A DNA stretch of 64,000 nucleotides, from positions 124,001 through 188,000 of the forward strand of contig NZ_JAMTCS010000004.1 in the NCBI RefSeq assembly GCF_024171955.1, written 5' to 3'. This document shows, piece after piece, positions 54,684-62,627 of the stretch (position 1 is its first letter; each line of letters opens with the position of its first letter). The notes beneath the pieces are model-generated. The model was not told the origin of the DNA, ran no database searches, and was given only the letters and a program-made list of their open reading frames with translations. The translations under genes were made by a program, and so were the position numbers. This DNA is from Promicromonospora thailandica. Lineage in GTDB: Bacteria > Actinomycetota > Actinomycetes > Actinomycetales > Cellulomonadaceae.

Positions 54684-56133
54684 CCGTCTCCTCCCGGCGC
54701 TCGGTCCCCGGCTCGCCAGGATCCGCTGCCGCCGCGAACGTCGCCCTGAGCTCGGCCACGTACCGGTCCGCGGCGGCCTGCGCGGACGGCACGTCCGGCG
54801 TCTGCATCACCACGTACAGCCGCTCGTGGTCGCGGTTGACCCACAGCGACGCGTTGGCGGTGCGACCCTCCCCCGTGAAGTGCAGGCCGTTGGCGTAGGC
54901 CGGGCGGCCCGCGCCGGGGAACCGCCGCAGGTCGAGGTAGCTGATGAGCTGCGGGCTGCCGAGCGAGGCGGGGTCGAGCACGCCGCCCGCGAGCATGACG
55001 CCGAGCGCGGCGTGCACCGGCACCGCCGCCACGGCCCGGGCCCGGCGGAACGCGGCGTCCGCCACGGGCAGGACGGCGCCGAAGGACGCCGGGGTGCCGC
55101 CCTCGGACACCGGGAACGTGACCGGGGCGAAGTTGCAGAGCCAGCCCTGCGCCGTCTCGAAGCCAGGACCGCGCGAGCCCACCACGGTCACGCCGAACCA
55201 GTCGGCGGCGCCGGTCAGGCGCGCGTCGGTGAGCGCGATCCCGGCGAACACCGCGCCGGTGAACCGGGCGCCGTGCTCCGCCGCGAGCGCCTCGAGCCGG
55301 GCGAGCCCGTCGGCGTCGAGCAGGTCGGCCGAGCGGATCCGTACGGGCGCGGTCTCGCCCGGCGGGAGGCCGAGGTCGAGCGCGAACCGGGGCAGCCGGC
55401 CGCCGTGCGTGGTGACGGCGCCGGACCAGGCCTGGATCTCCGGGGCGTCGGGCGGTGTCGCGGCGGCCAGGGCGTGCTCGGCCCGGGCGTGGTCGAGGAA
55501 CGACCCGGCCGTCGTGGGCTCGTCGGGGGCGTCGCCGCCGAGCTCGGCCTGGTACAGCTCCTCGATCTCGCTGAGCACCATGAGCTGGGACGCGCCGTCG
55601 GTGAAGGCGTGGTCGCAGCCCCAGAAGAGGCCGAGGCCGTCGTCGGTCACCACGACGCCGAGCGCGAACGGGGCCCAGGAGTCGGGCCGGCAGGCGGCGT
55701 CGAACGTCGCGGTCAGGTGCGTCGTCAGCCACTCGTCCCACGGCAGGCCGGGCGTGGGCGAGAACGCGGGCACCTCGACCGTCTCGAAGGCGACGGCATC
55801 GGCAGGGACCAGGTGCCGCACGGGGTCGCCGGCGTCGACGTCGAACCAGGTGCGCAGGCCCTCGTGGCGCCGCACGAAGCGGGTGAGCGCCCGGGCGAGG
55901 GCAGGGCCGTCGAACGGGCCGTCGAGGTGGGTGGCGGTGCCGGTCCACGCCCGGTGCACGCCGCCCGCGGCGCGGCGGGCGGCGTAGGCGCGCAGGTGGT
56001 CGCCCTGCAGGAACGACGGCGGGCCGGGGTCCACGGGAGCGGACGCCGCGGCGGCGAGCGCCGGCGCCGTCGGCCGCACGTGCAGCACCTGGCCGGGGGC
56101 GGTGGTCCAGGTGCCCAGCGCGCCGAGGATCAT
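54664..56133 (-). CDS. Stand-alone condensation-domain-fold protein (2)
   Basis: This 489-residue protein is of the same fold. DGPFDGPALARALTRFVRRHEGLRTWFDVD and the active site D174-H175-AFT-D179-G180 (WGCDHAFTDGASQL) are clear, so the DG is intact. WLCNFAPVTFPV and PQLISYLDLRRFPGAG match the C-lobe. A Glu/Arg-rich tail ends the protein. ATG 56133 overlaps the stop of gene 3 (ATGA), making a tight three-gene unit with proteins 1 and 3. No carrier-protein domain is attached, so substrates may be CoA- or glycolipid-bound. Confidence 0.86.
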   Translation of the reverse strand: MILGALGTWTTAPGQVLHVRPTAPALAAAASAPVDPGPPSFLQGDHLRAYAARRAAGGVHRAWTGTATHLDGPFDGPALARALTRFVRRHEGLRTWFDVDAGDPVRHLVPADAVAFETVEVPAFSPTPGLPWDEWLTTHLTATFDAACRPDSWAPFALGVVVTDDGLGLFWGCDHAFTDGASQLMVLSEIEELYQAELGGDAPDEPTTAGSFLDHARAEHALAAATPPDAPEIQAWSGAVTTHGGRLPRFALDLGLPPGETAPVRIRSADLLDADGLARLEALAAEHGARFTGAVFAGIALTDARLTGAADWFGVTVVGSRGPGFETAQGWLCNFAPVTFPVSEGGTPASFGAVLPVADAAFRRARAVAAVPVHAALGVMLAGGVLDPASLGSPQLISYLDLRRFPGAGRPAYANGLHFTGEGRTANASLWVNRDHERLYVVMQTPDVPSAQAAADRYVAELRATFAAAADPGEPGTERREETGAARLG

Positions 56134-57575
56134 GCGACCGCCTCCCGCAGCCCGGCGGAGCCGAAGGCGCCCAGGCTGGTGCGCAGCTCCGTGATCAGGG
56201 CGTCCATCGCGGCGTGCGCCTCGGGGGTGTCGGGGTGGCGGGTGGACACGTTGAGCCCTTCGTGGGTGCGCAGGAACCAGAGGTACAGCTCGTCGGTGCC
56301 GTAGGCGGGGCTGCGCAGGGTCCGCGCGGACCAGGAGCTCCAGCGTTCGGCGCCGGGCACGAACCGGGTGTCGACGTACGACACGGCGAAGTGGGGGGTG
56401 TCGGCGATCCCGCCGAGCTCGGCGACGCGGGCGAACGAGTACCGCACGAGGGGTTTCCCGGCCGAGATCGCGGCGTGCACCCGCTCGACGGAGGCGGTCA
56501 GGGCGTCGCCGTCGACCACGTGCGCCGGGCCGGCGGCGCCGTCCACCTCCCGCAGCAGGGGCCGGGTGCCGCTCAGGTCCAGGTCGACGGGGCACAGGCC
56601 CACGTACCAGCCGACCGCGGCGGCGTGCTGCGGCGCGTACCGGGTGTGCATCGGCAGCACGAACCGGAGGCGGTCGACGCCGTGCACCCGGCGCGCGGCG
56701 TGCGCGAACGCGGCCAGCACCCCGGACTGTGCCGACGCGCCCCGGGCGCGGCTGCGGTCGCTGAGGTCGTCGGTCTGCTCGACGGTGGCGAGCCACTCGG
56801 AGCGGGACGCCTGCGGGCGGGCGGCCTCGGCGGCGCCGGCGGCGGGGCGCGTGACGCCGGCGTAGCGCGGGAACGCGGCGTCCGGCCCGAGGAAGTCGAG
56901 CCAGCGGCGCACGGGTTCGCCGTCGGCGGCGAGCGTCATGGCCAGCTTGCGGTCCTCGGCGGAGAAGTCGACGTGGGAGCCCACCTCGAGCGCGCGGAGC
57001 TCGGCGTCGGGCACGCCGCGGCGGGCGGCGTCGTACAGCGAGACGATCTCCTCGAACCAGAGCAGCTGGGAGTAGGCGTCCATCACGGAGTGGTCGGCGC
57101 CGAAGGCGAGCACGAAGCCGTCGTCGGCCGCGGGGCTCGGCTCGGGCACGACGCTCGCGAGCACGCAGTGCGGCCAGGCGGTGGGCGAGACGTCGGCGAG
57201 CAGGCTGGGCAGCAGCGTGCCCACCTGGGTGGCGGTGAGGTCGCCGACCACGAGGTCGCGGACGGCGACGGCCTCGGCCGGGGCGGTGACGCGGCGCCAG
57301 CCGCTGTCGGCGTCCCGCGTGACGGTGGTGCGCAGCACCTCGTGGCGGCTCATCCAGGCGTGGATCGCGCGCCGCAGCGCCTCGGGCTCGTACGGGCCGG
57401 GCACCCGCAGCACCGAGCCGATCCAGGAGCCGGGCTCGGAGTCGCGCAGGTGGGCCTCGTGACCCGGCGACAGGTCGCGCGGGTCCTGCTGCCATCGTCC
57501 GGCGTCGGCGCGTGGCGTCCACGACGTCACGGTCCCGGCGGGCAGCTCGTAGGCCGACAGCTCGGTGTATTCCAT
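56130..57575 (-). CDS. Stand-alone condensation-domain-fold protein (3), first gene of the minus-strand unit
   Basis: This 481-residue protein reads like a C-domain: SWIGSVLRVPGPYEPEALRRAIHAWMSRHEVLRTTV, active site D161-H162-SVM-D166-A167 (GADHSVMDAYSQ), then FVLPMHTRYAPQHAAAVGWYVGLCPVDLDLSG and HFAVSYVDTRFVPGAERW. As in protein 1 the last Gly of HHxxxDG is Ala. It begins at ATG 57575 after GAGGG, with a candidate -10 (TATAAA on the minus strand at 57674-57669). It is coupled to protein 2 by the ATGA overlap. Confidence 0.86.
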   Translation of the reverse strand: MEYTELSAYELPAGTVTSWTPRADAGRWQQDPRDLSPGHEAHLRDSEPGSWIGSVLRVPGPYEPEALRRAIHAWMSRHEVLRTTVTRDADSGWRRVTAPAEAVAVRDLVVGDLTATQVGTLLPSLLADVSPTAWPHCVLASVVPEPSPAADDGFVLAFGADHSVMDAYSQLLWFEEIVSLYDAARRGVPDAELRALEVGSHVDFSAEDRKLAMTLAADGEPVRRWLDFLGPDAAFPRYAGVTRPAAGAAEAARPQASRSEWLATVEQTDDLSDRSRARGASAQSGVLAAFAHAARRVHGVDRLRFVLPMHTRYAPQHAAAVGWYVGLCPVDLDLSGTRPLLREVDGAAGPAHVVDGDALTASVERVHAAISAGKPLVRYSFARVAELGGIADTPHFAVSYVDTRFVPGAERWSSWSARTLRSPAYGTDELYLWFLRTHEGLNVSTRHPDTPEAHAAMDALITELRTSLGAFGSAGLREAVA

Positions 57576-57666
57576 ACGTGCGGGTCCCTCGAGTCGTTGT
57601 GTGGGCGAGTCGGTGTGGGCACGGCCGGCACGACGTCGGACGAGTTCCGCAGTCCCCTTGCGGCGA

Positions 57667-57718
57667 CCTTTATACCGGATATGCCGGGTGAAAGTTAGTC
57701 CCCTGCGATATGCCGGGT
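57667..57718. promoter_or_regulatory. Divergent control region of the condensation cluster
   Basis: Between the divergent genes at 57575 (-) and 57769 (+) lie a minus-strand -10-like GGTATAAAGG (57676-57667) and two perfect 12-base direct repeats gatatgccgggt at 57678-57689 and 57707-57718, 29 bases apart. The repeats look like binding sites for one regulator serving both directions. Confidence 0.5.
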
Positions 57719-57768
57719 ATGGTCTGCCACTTGAAGACGACCGTGCCCGAACCGGACGGGAGACGAGC

Positions 57769-59214
57769 GTGACCGACACGCCACGCACCCTGCGCCTGCA
57801 GTTCGCCGACGACATGTTCCTGCGCCGGCACGAGGGCGGCGCGAGCCCCGCCGTGAACCAGGTGCTGTGGCGGCTGGACGGCCCGTACGACGCCGACCGG
57901 CTCCGTGACCTGGCCGAACGCCTCGGCCAGGGCGCGCTGCACCGTCGGGTGGTCCGCGCCCGCGTGCCCGGGGCGCGGCACCGGTGGGCGCCCGCCGGCA
58001 CCCTGCCCGTGCTGGACCTGCGCACCGCGGCCGTGGCCGAGGACGGGATCGGCGCCTGGGCGCAGGCCGAGGCCGACGTGCCGCTCGACCCCGCCCGCGG
58101 CCGGTCCTGGCGGCTGGCCGCCGCCGACGTCGTGGCCGACGGCGACGACGGCGCGGCCGTCGTCGGCGGGATCGTGTCCCTGACGTGCGCGCACGCCGTC
58201 GCCGACGGCGCCGCCCTGATCGACGCCGTGGTGCGCGCCGCGACGCACGCCGACCCGATCGTCGTGCCGGTGCCGGAGCGCGGGAGCCGGGCCCTGCTGG
58301 CCGACGCCGCCGACGCCGCGGCCCAGGCGGCGGCCGTGGCGCGCTGGGCACAGGCCCGCGCGCGGCAGGCGGCGCGCGACCGGCGGGCGGCGGCGGGACC
58401 GGACGCGACGGCGACCGGGCTTCCGGCCGGGGCCGAGCCGACGACCGGACCGCCCGCCGGGTTGCCCGCCGCGGCGCGGACGCCCGCCGGGTTGCCCGCC
58501 GCGGCCCAGGCCGCGCCGCCGCCCCGCGACCCCGGCACGTGGCGCGCCCCCGTGCTGCACGTCGAGCTGCCCTCGGAGCGCGTGGCCGAGGCCGCCGCCG
58601 AGCGCGGCGGCACGCCCAACACCTGGTTCGTCGCGTTCCTCGCGCGGCTCGTGCACGCCACGGGCCGCTTCCCGGGCGAGCCGGTACCCGTCGCGCTGCC
58701 CGTGGCCACCCGCGCGCCGGACGACCCGCGCGCCAACTCCACCAAGATCGCCCGCGTCACCATCCCGGCGGACGTGCTCGACGCCCGCGACCTCGGCTGG
58801 GTGCGGTCCGCCGCGAAGGAGGCGTACGCCGCCGTCGGCCAGGCGGAGCCCGGCGCCGCGCCGGTGCCGCTCGAGCTGGTGCAGATGCTGCCCGACACCG
58901 TCGTCAGCCGCCTGCCGCAGCCGCCCGTCGCGGCGGCACTGGCCTCCAACCTGGGCAAGCCGCCCGCGGGCTACACCCAGGCGCCCGGCGGGTCCGTCCG
59001 CGCGGTCGCCACCCTGTCGCACTACCAGGGCGCCACGGCCGCCGAGCTGCGCGCAGCGGGCGGCGGCCTGGTCGCCTTCTGCACCACGGTGGGCCCGACG
59101 ACGACGCTCAGCGTCGCCGCCCTCGACCCCGACCGCGTGCCCGACGCCGGCACGCTGCGCGCACTCGTCCTCGCCGAGGCCGCCGCCTGGCGTCTGCCCG
59201 CGGTGCCGTGGTGA
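57769..59214 (+). CDS. Condensation/WS-DGAT-like acyltransferase-fold protein (4)
   Basis: This 481-residue protein belongs to a second subgroup with the 60596 product. Its N-terminus reads LQFADDMFLRRHEGGASPAVNQVLWRLDGPYDADRL, like the D-x-FL opening of wax-ester-synthase-type enzymes. The active site is H142-AVA-D146-G147 (CAHAVADGAAL). The C-lobe contains DDPRANSTKIARVTIPADV and ALASNLGKPPAGY. An Ala/Pro/Gly linker with GLPAAA repeats sits at about residues 215-250. GTG 57769 follows GGGAG. It is divergent from the three-gene unit. Confidence 0.83.
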   Translation: MTDTPRTLRLQFADDMFLRRHEGGASPAVNQVLWRLDGPYDADRLRDLAERLGQGALHRRVVRARVPGARHRWAPAGTLPVLDLRTAAVAEDGIGAWAQAEADVPLDPARGRSWRLAAADVVADGDDGAAVVGGIVSLTCAHAVADGAALIDAVVRAATHADPIVVPVPERGSRALLADAADAAAQAAAVARWAQARARQAARDRRAAAGPDATATGLPAGAEPTTGPPAGLPAAARTPAGLPAAAQAAPPPRDPGTWRAPVLHVELPSERVAEAAAERGGTPNTWFVAFLARLVHATGRFPGEPVPVALPVATRAPDDPRANSTKIARVTIPADVLDARDLGWVRSAAKEAYAAVGQAEPGAAPVPLELVQMLPDTVVSRLPQPPVAAALASNLGKPPAGYTQAPGGSVRAVATLSHYQGATAAELRAAGGGLVAFCTTVGPTTTLSVAALDPDRVPDAGTLRALVLAEAAAWRLPAVPW

Positions 59215-59228
59215 CAGCCCGGGCCCGG

Positions 59229-60536
59229 TCAGACCCGGACGCCGCCGTCGAGCGCGTCGGCCGCGGCGGCGACCGCCCGGCCGGCGGGCACGAGCCGCGC
59301 CGCGAGGGCGGTGGCGCGGGCCGCCGTGGCGTCGTCGAGCACCTCGGCGAGCGCGCCGGCCAGGACGCCGGGCTCGGTGAGCGCGCTCGCCCGCCGGGCC
59401 ACGCCGACCCCTGCCCGGCGCAGCAGCTCGCCCCACAGGGGCTGGTCGGCCGAGTACCAGCCGACCACGGCGGGCAGCCCCGCCCGCAGCACGGCCCCCG
59501 TGGTGCCCGCGCCGCCGTGGTGCACCGCGGCCCGGCAGCGGGGCAGCACCGCGGCGTGGTCCACCGCGCCGACGACGCGGACCCGCGCGCCGGTGCCGCC
59601 CGCCGCGACCGCCGAGAAGTCGTTCCAGCCCGCGCTGACCAGCGCCCGCACCCCGAGCTGCGCGCACGCGGCGTCGACGGCGGCCAGGAGCGCGGCGGGG
59701 TCGGCGACCGGCATCGACCCGAACCCGACGTACACGGGCGGGTCGCCGTCGACCAGCCAGTCGTCGAGCCCGCCGTCCCGCGCGTCGAGCCGGTCGCCGG
59801 CCCGCGCGCCGGTCTCGCCCAGGCGGGCGCGGGCGTCGTCGTCCAGGGCGAGGAAACCGGTGAGCGGGCGGCGCGGCCCCCACTCCGCGGCCAGGCCCGG
59901 CACCAGCACCGGGTCGTAGGCCTGGATCTCCACGGCACCGGCGTCGCGCAGGCGAGCCGGCAGGTGCACCCGGGTGCCGGGCAGGCCGAGGGCGGCACGC
60001 TGCTCGTTCTCCGCGCGCCGGGTAAGACCCCAGCGCACGCGCTCCCCCAGCGCCCACGCCGCCCGGGTCGCGCGCGGCCCGCGCAGCCCGCCGACCGGCG
60101 CCACCACACCGTTGGCCCGCACGGGGCAGTAGTGCAGGGCGGCCGTGCGCAGCCCGCGCCGTTCGGCCACGGCGGCCGCGACCTCCTGTCCCAGCGGGCC
60201 GGTCACCACGGTGTCGGCGCCGCCGACGTCGTCCAGCAGCGCCGTCAGCCCGGTCCGCAGCTCGGCCCAGCCCGCCGCCGCGACGGCGCGCAGCGCCCGC
60301 ACCCGGCGCACGGGGTGGGCCGACCGCATGTCCCGCCGCACCAGGTCCGAACCCAGCAGCCGGGCCGAGTCGATGCCCAGCGGCACGGGGTCCAGACCCA
60401 GCCGTCCCGCGAGCGGAACCAGGTTGGGGGCCACGCCGGTCACCACCTCGTGCCCGCGGCGCCGCAGCTCCAGCGCGACCGCGAGCGCCGGCTGGACATC
60501 TCCTCGACTGCCCACCAGGGCCATGACGTGACGCAC
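59229..60536 (-). CDS. GT1-family glycosyltransferase (MGT/Gtf type)
   Basis: This 435-residue GT-B enzyme starts MRHVMALVGSRGDVQPALAVALELRRRGHEVV, the usual acceptor-domain opening. Later motifs are VYVGFGSMPVADPAALL and AAVHHGGAGTTGAVLRAGLPAVVGWYSADQPLWGELLRRAGVG, the nucleotide-sugar site with HHGGAGTT and the D-Q pair. It resembles sterol/lipid and antibiotic glycosyltransferases. Its place between two acyltransferase-fold genes suggests it makes the glycoside that they acylate. GTG 60536 or ATG 60524 can start it. Confidence 0.92.
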   Translation of the reverse strand: MRHVMALVGSRGDVQPALAVALELRRRGHEVVTGVAPNLVPLAGRLGLDPVPLGIDSARLLGSDLVRRDMRSAHPVRRVRALRAVAAAGWAELRTGLTALLDDVGGADTVVTGPLGQEVAAAVAERRGLRTAALHYCPVRANGVVAPVGGLRGPRATRAAWALGERVRWGLTRRAENEQRAALGLPGTRVHLPARLRDAGAVEIQAYDPVLVPGLAAEWGPRRPLTGFLALDDDARARLGETGARAGDRLDARDGGLDDWLVDGDPPVYVGFGSMPVADPAALLAAVDAACAQLGVRALVSAGWNDFSAVAAGGTGARVRVVGAVDHAAVLPRCRAAVHHGGAGTTGAVLRAGLPAVVGWYSADQPLWGELLRRAGVGVARRASALTEPGVLAGALAEVLDDATAARATALAARLVPAGRAVAAAADALDGGVRV

Positions 60537-60595
60537 GCGCGCACCCTACCGACCCACGGCTCTTTCACCCGCACCGCATCCGCACCGGAGGCCCC

Positions 60596-62017
60596 GTGAC
60601 CAGCCCAGCCACCCTCACCGACCCGGCGGCGACCAACCGCCTCACCTACGACGACGACCTGTTCCTGCGCACCCGCCGCGTGCTCGGGGTCTCGGTGGTC
60701 AACCAGACCGTCTGGCGGCTGCCCGTGCCGCTGGAGCCCCGCGCGGTGCGGGCCCTGCACCGCGGCCTGACCGAGGGTCCGCTGCAGCGCGTGGTCCGGC
60801 CGGGGCGGCTGCCCGGCGCGCGGGCCCGGTGGTCGGCGTCGGCGGTCTCGCTCGATCCGGCGATCGAGTCCACGCCCGTGCGCGACGACGCGGTGCTCGC
60901 CTGGGCGGACCGGCAGGCCCAGGCGCACCTCGACCCGGAGCAGGGCCCCACCTGGGCTCTCGCGGCGGCGCCCACGGTGAGCGGGGGCAGCGTGCTCAGC
61001 TTCGTCACGTCGCACGTGGTCGCCGACGGCGGCATGCACGTGGGTGCCCTCCAGGCCGCGGTCGCCGCCGCCGGGTTCCGCGCGGACGACACCGGCGGCT
61101 TCACGTCGCCGTCCGGCCCCCGCCGTCTGCCGCGGGACGGCGAGCGGATCCGCACGGGGCTGGTGGCCGACCTGCGCGACGCGACCGGGCAGGCCCGGGC
61201 CGCCGTGGGCGGTCTGCGCCGGGCCGTGCGCCAGGGGCCCGTGCCGCCGGTGCTGGCGCAGCAGTCCTCGGACCGGCCGCGCCCCGAGCCGCGCGCCGAC
61301 GACACGCAGCCGGCGCACCCGCCCGTCGTCGTGGTCGACACCGACGCCGCAACCTGGCACCGCACGGCCCACGCCGCGGGCGGCACGGCGAACTCGCTGC
61401 TCATCGCGGTGTGCACGGAGATCCTGCTGGCGGCCGGCGCGGCGACCGCGGGCATGCCGGTGCGGGTGTCCGTGCCCGTGAGCCTGCGCGGCAAGGACGA
61501 CCTGCGGTCGAACGCGACGTCGGGGGTGTCGATCACCGTCGACACGACCGTGACGCCGGCGCCGGAGCGTGCCGGGGTGGTGGCCGACATGGCGCAGATC
61601 CGGGCGAGCGCGTCCGCGGAGTTCCGGGCCCTGACGTCGGGCACGCGCGTGGACACCCTGGGGCCGCTGAAGCCGCTCATGCAGATGGTGCCGGACGCCG
61701 TGGCCAAGCGCGCCGCGCGCGACGCCACCGCGCCGCTGTGCCTGGCCTCGAACCTGGGAAGGCTGCCGGCGGGGTTCGCCGCGCCGCTCGGCACGCCGGC
61801 CACGAGCGTGCTCATGCGCGGGGTGACGCAGGGGCTGACCCGGGGCCGGCTGCGACAGATGCGCGGCGGCCTGGACTCGTGGTGGTCCGAGCACGACGGC
61901 GTCGCGACGCTCGTGGTGCTCGGCCTCGACATCGAGCGGCTGGGCGAGCCGGGCCAGGTGCGTGCCGCGGTGGAGACGGTCTACGCCCGGCACGGACTCC
62001 CGGTCCGCTTCTGGTGA
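60596..62017 (+). CDS. Condensation/WS-DGAT-like acyltransferase-fold protein (5)
   Basis: This 473-residue protein is a paralogue of protein 4. It has LTYDDDLFLRTRRVLGVSVVNQTVWRLPVPLEPRAVRAL, active site H140-VVA-D144-G145 (TSHVVADGGMHVG), VSVPVSLRGKDDLRSNATSGVSITVD, and LCLASNLGRLPAGF. GTG 60596 follows GGAG. It is divergent from the glycosyltransferase, with 59 bases between. Five such proteins plus a glycosyltransferase in 9 kb point to a multiply acylated product, by analogy with PapA-type lipid assembly; this is inference. Confidence 0.83.
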   Translation: MTSPATLTDPAATNRLTYDDDLFLRTRRVLGVSVVNQTVWRLPVPLEPRAVRALHRGLTEGPLQRVVRPGRLPGARARWSASAVSLDPAIESTPVRDDAVLAWADRQAQAHLDPEQGPTWALAAAPTVSGGSVLSFVTSHVVADGGMHVGALQAAVAAAGFRADDTGGFTSPSGPRRLPRDGERIRTGLVADLRDATGQARAAVGGLRRAVRQGPVPPVLAQQSSDRPRPEPRADDTQPAHPPVVVVDTDAATWHRTAHAAGGTANSLLIAVCTEILLAAGAATAGMPVRVSVPVSLRGKDDLRSNATSGVSITVDTTVTPAPERAGVVADMAQIRASASAEFRALTSGTRVDTLGPLKPLMQMVPDAVAKRAARDATAPLCLASNLGRLPAGFAAPLGTPATSVLMRGVTQGLTRGRLRQMRGGLDSWWSEHDGVATLVVLGLDIERLGEPGQVRAAVETVYARHGLPVRFW

Positions 62018-62034
62018 GCAAGGGTGGGCCGGTG

Positions 62035-62460
62035 TCAGGCCGCCATGCGGAGCGGGGGGTGGCCCGGCTCCTCGACGGGGTCAGGGGCGGGGGTGCTCCG
62101 GCGGCGGCGCGTCGCCAGCACCCCGGCCGACGCCGCGGCGAACGAGACGACGCCGAACCCCGTGGACCAGGCGTCCAGCTCGGCCGTGACCGCGAAGGCG
62201 ACGACGGCCGCGGCGGGCACGGCCAGACCGATCGGCAGCGAGAACCGGGCCAGCCGCAGGGCGCGGGCCATGCGGGCGACGCTCCAGCCGACCGCGGCCC
62301 ACGTCATGAAGGTCAGGGCCGCGCCGCCGAACGACGCGAACAGCTCGCCGGCGTTCTGCGCGCCGGTCGGGGGCCCGAACCAGAAGAGCTCCGTGGTCGC
62401 GACGAGCGCCAGGAACCCGACGACCGCGACCGCACCGGTCGCGAGAGAGCGTGTCAACAC
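62035..62460 (-). CDS. Small four-helix membrane protein
   Basis: This 141-residue protein has four hydrophobic helices: SLATGAVAVVGFLALVATTELFW, ASFGGAALTFMTWAAVGWSV, LPIGLAVPAAAVVAFAVTAE and FGVVSFAAASAGVLATRRRR. The polar Pro-rich tail ends GHPPLRMAA. No catalytic motif is visible, and the layout resembles DUF6069-like actinobacterial proteins. The start is GTG 62460. It carries upstream the same 10-base promoter-like motif as condensation gene 3, so it may belong to that cluster, for example in transport. Confidence 0.75.
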   Translation of the reverse strand: MLTRSLATGAVAVVGFLALVATTELFWFGPPTGAQNAGELFASFGGAALTFMTWAAVGWSVARMARALRLARFSLPIGLAVPAAAVVAFAVTAELDAWSTGFGVVSFAAASAGVLATRRRRSTPAPDPVEEPGHPPLRMAA

Positions 62461-62505
62461 TCGGCCTCCGCACTGAGGGACTGCGCCGGGCTTTCCTGGC
62501 GCGCC

Positions 62506-62515
62506 CCTTTATACC
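62506..62515 (-). promoter_or_regulatory. Promoter-like GGTATAAAGG motif
   Basis: The minus-strand sequence GGTATAAAGG, with TATAAA as a -10 candidate, lies 46 bases upstream of the four-helix membrane protein gene. It is identical to the 10-mer at 57667-57676. No good -35 is seen. Confidence 0.4.
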
Positions 62516-62627
62516 AAGTCGTTACCCCGCGATCACAGCGCGGTACCTTCGTTTCACCCGCGCCTGACCACCTGTAGGCGCAGGCCGCCGCCCCCTGGCG
62601 CCCTGTGCCGGACCACCGGCGCCCGTC

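Noticed and set aside
53274-57575. Fragmented NRPS with separate C domains
   Set aside because: Each frame is complete with its own start and ribosome-binding site, and no adenylation or carrier domain is present.
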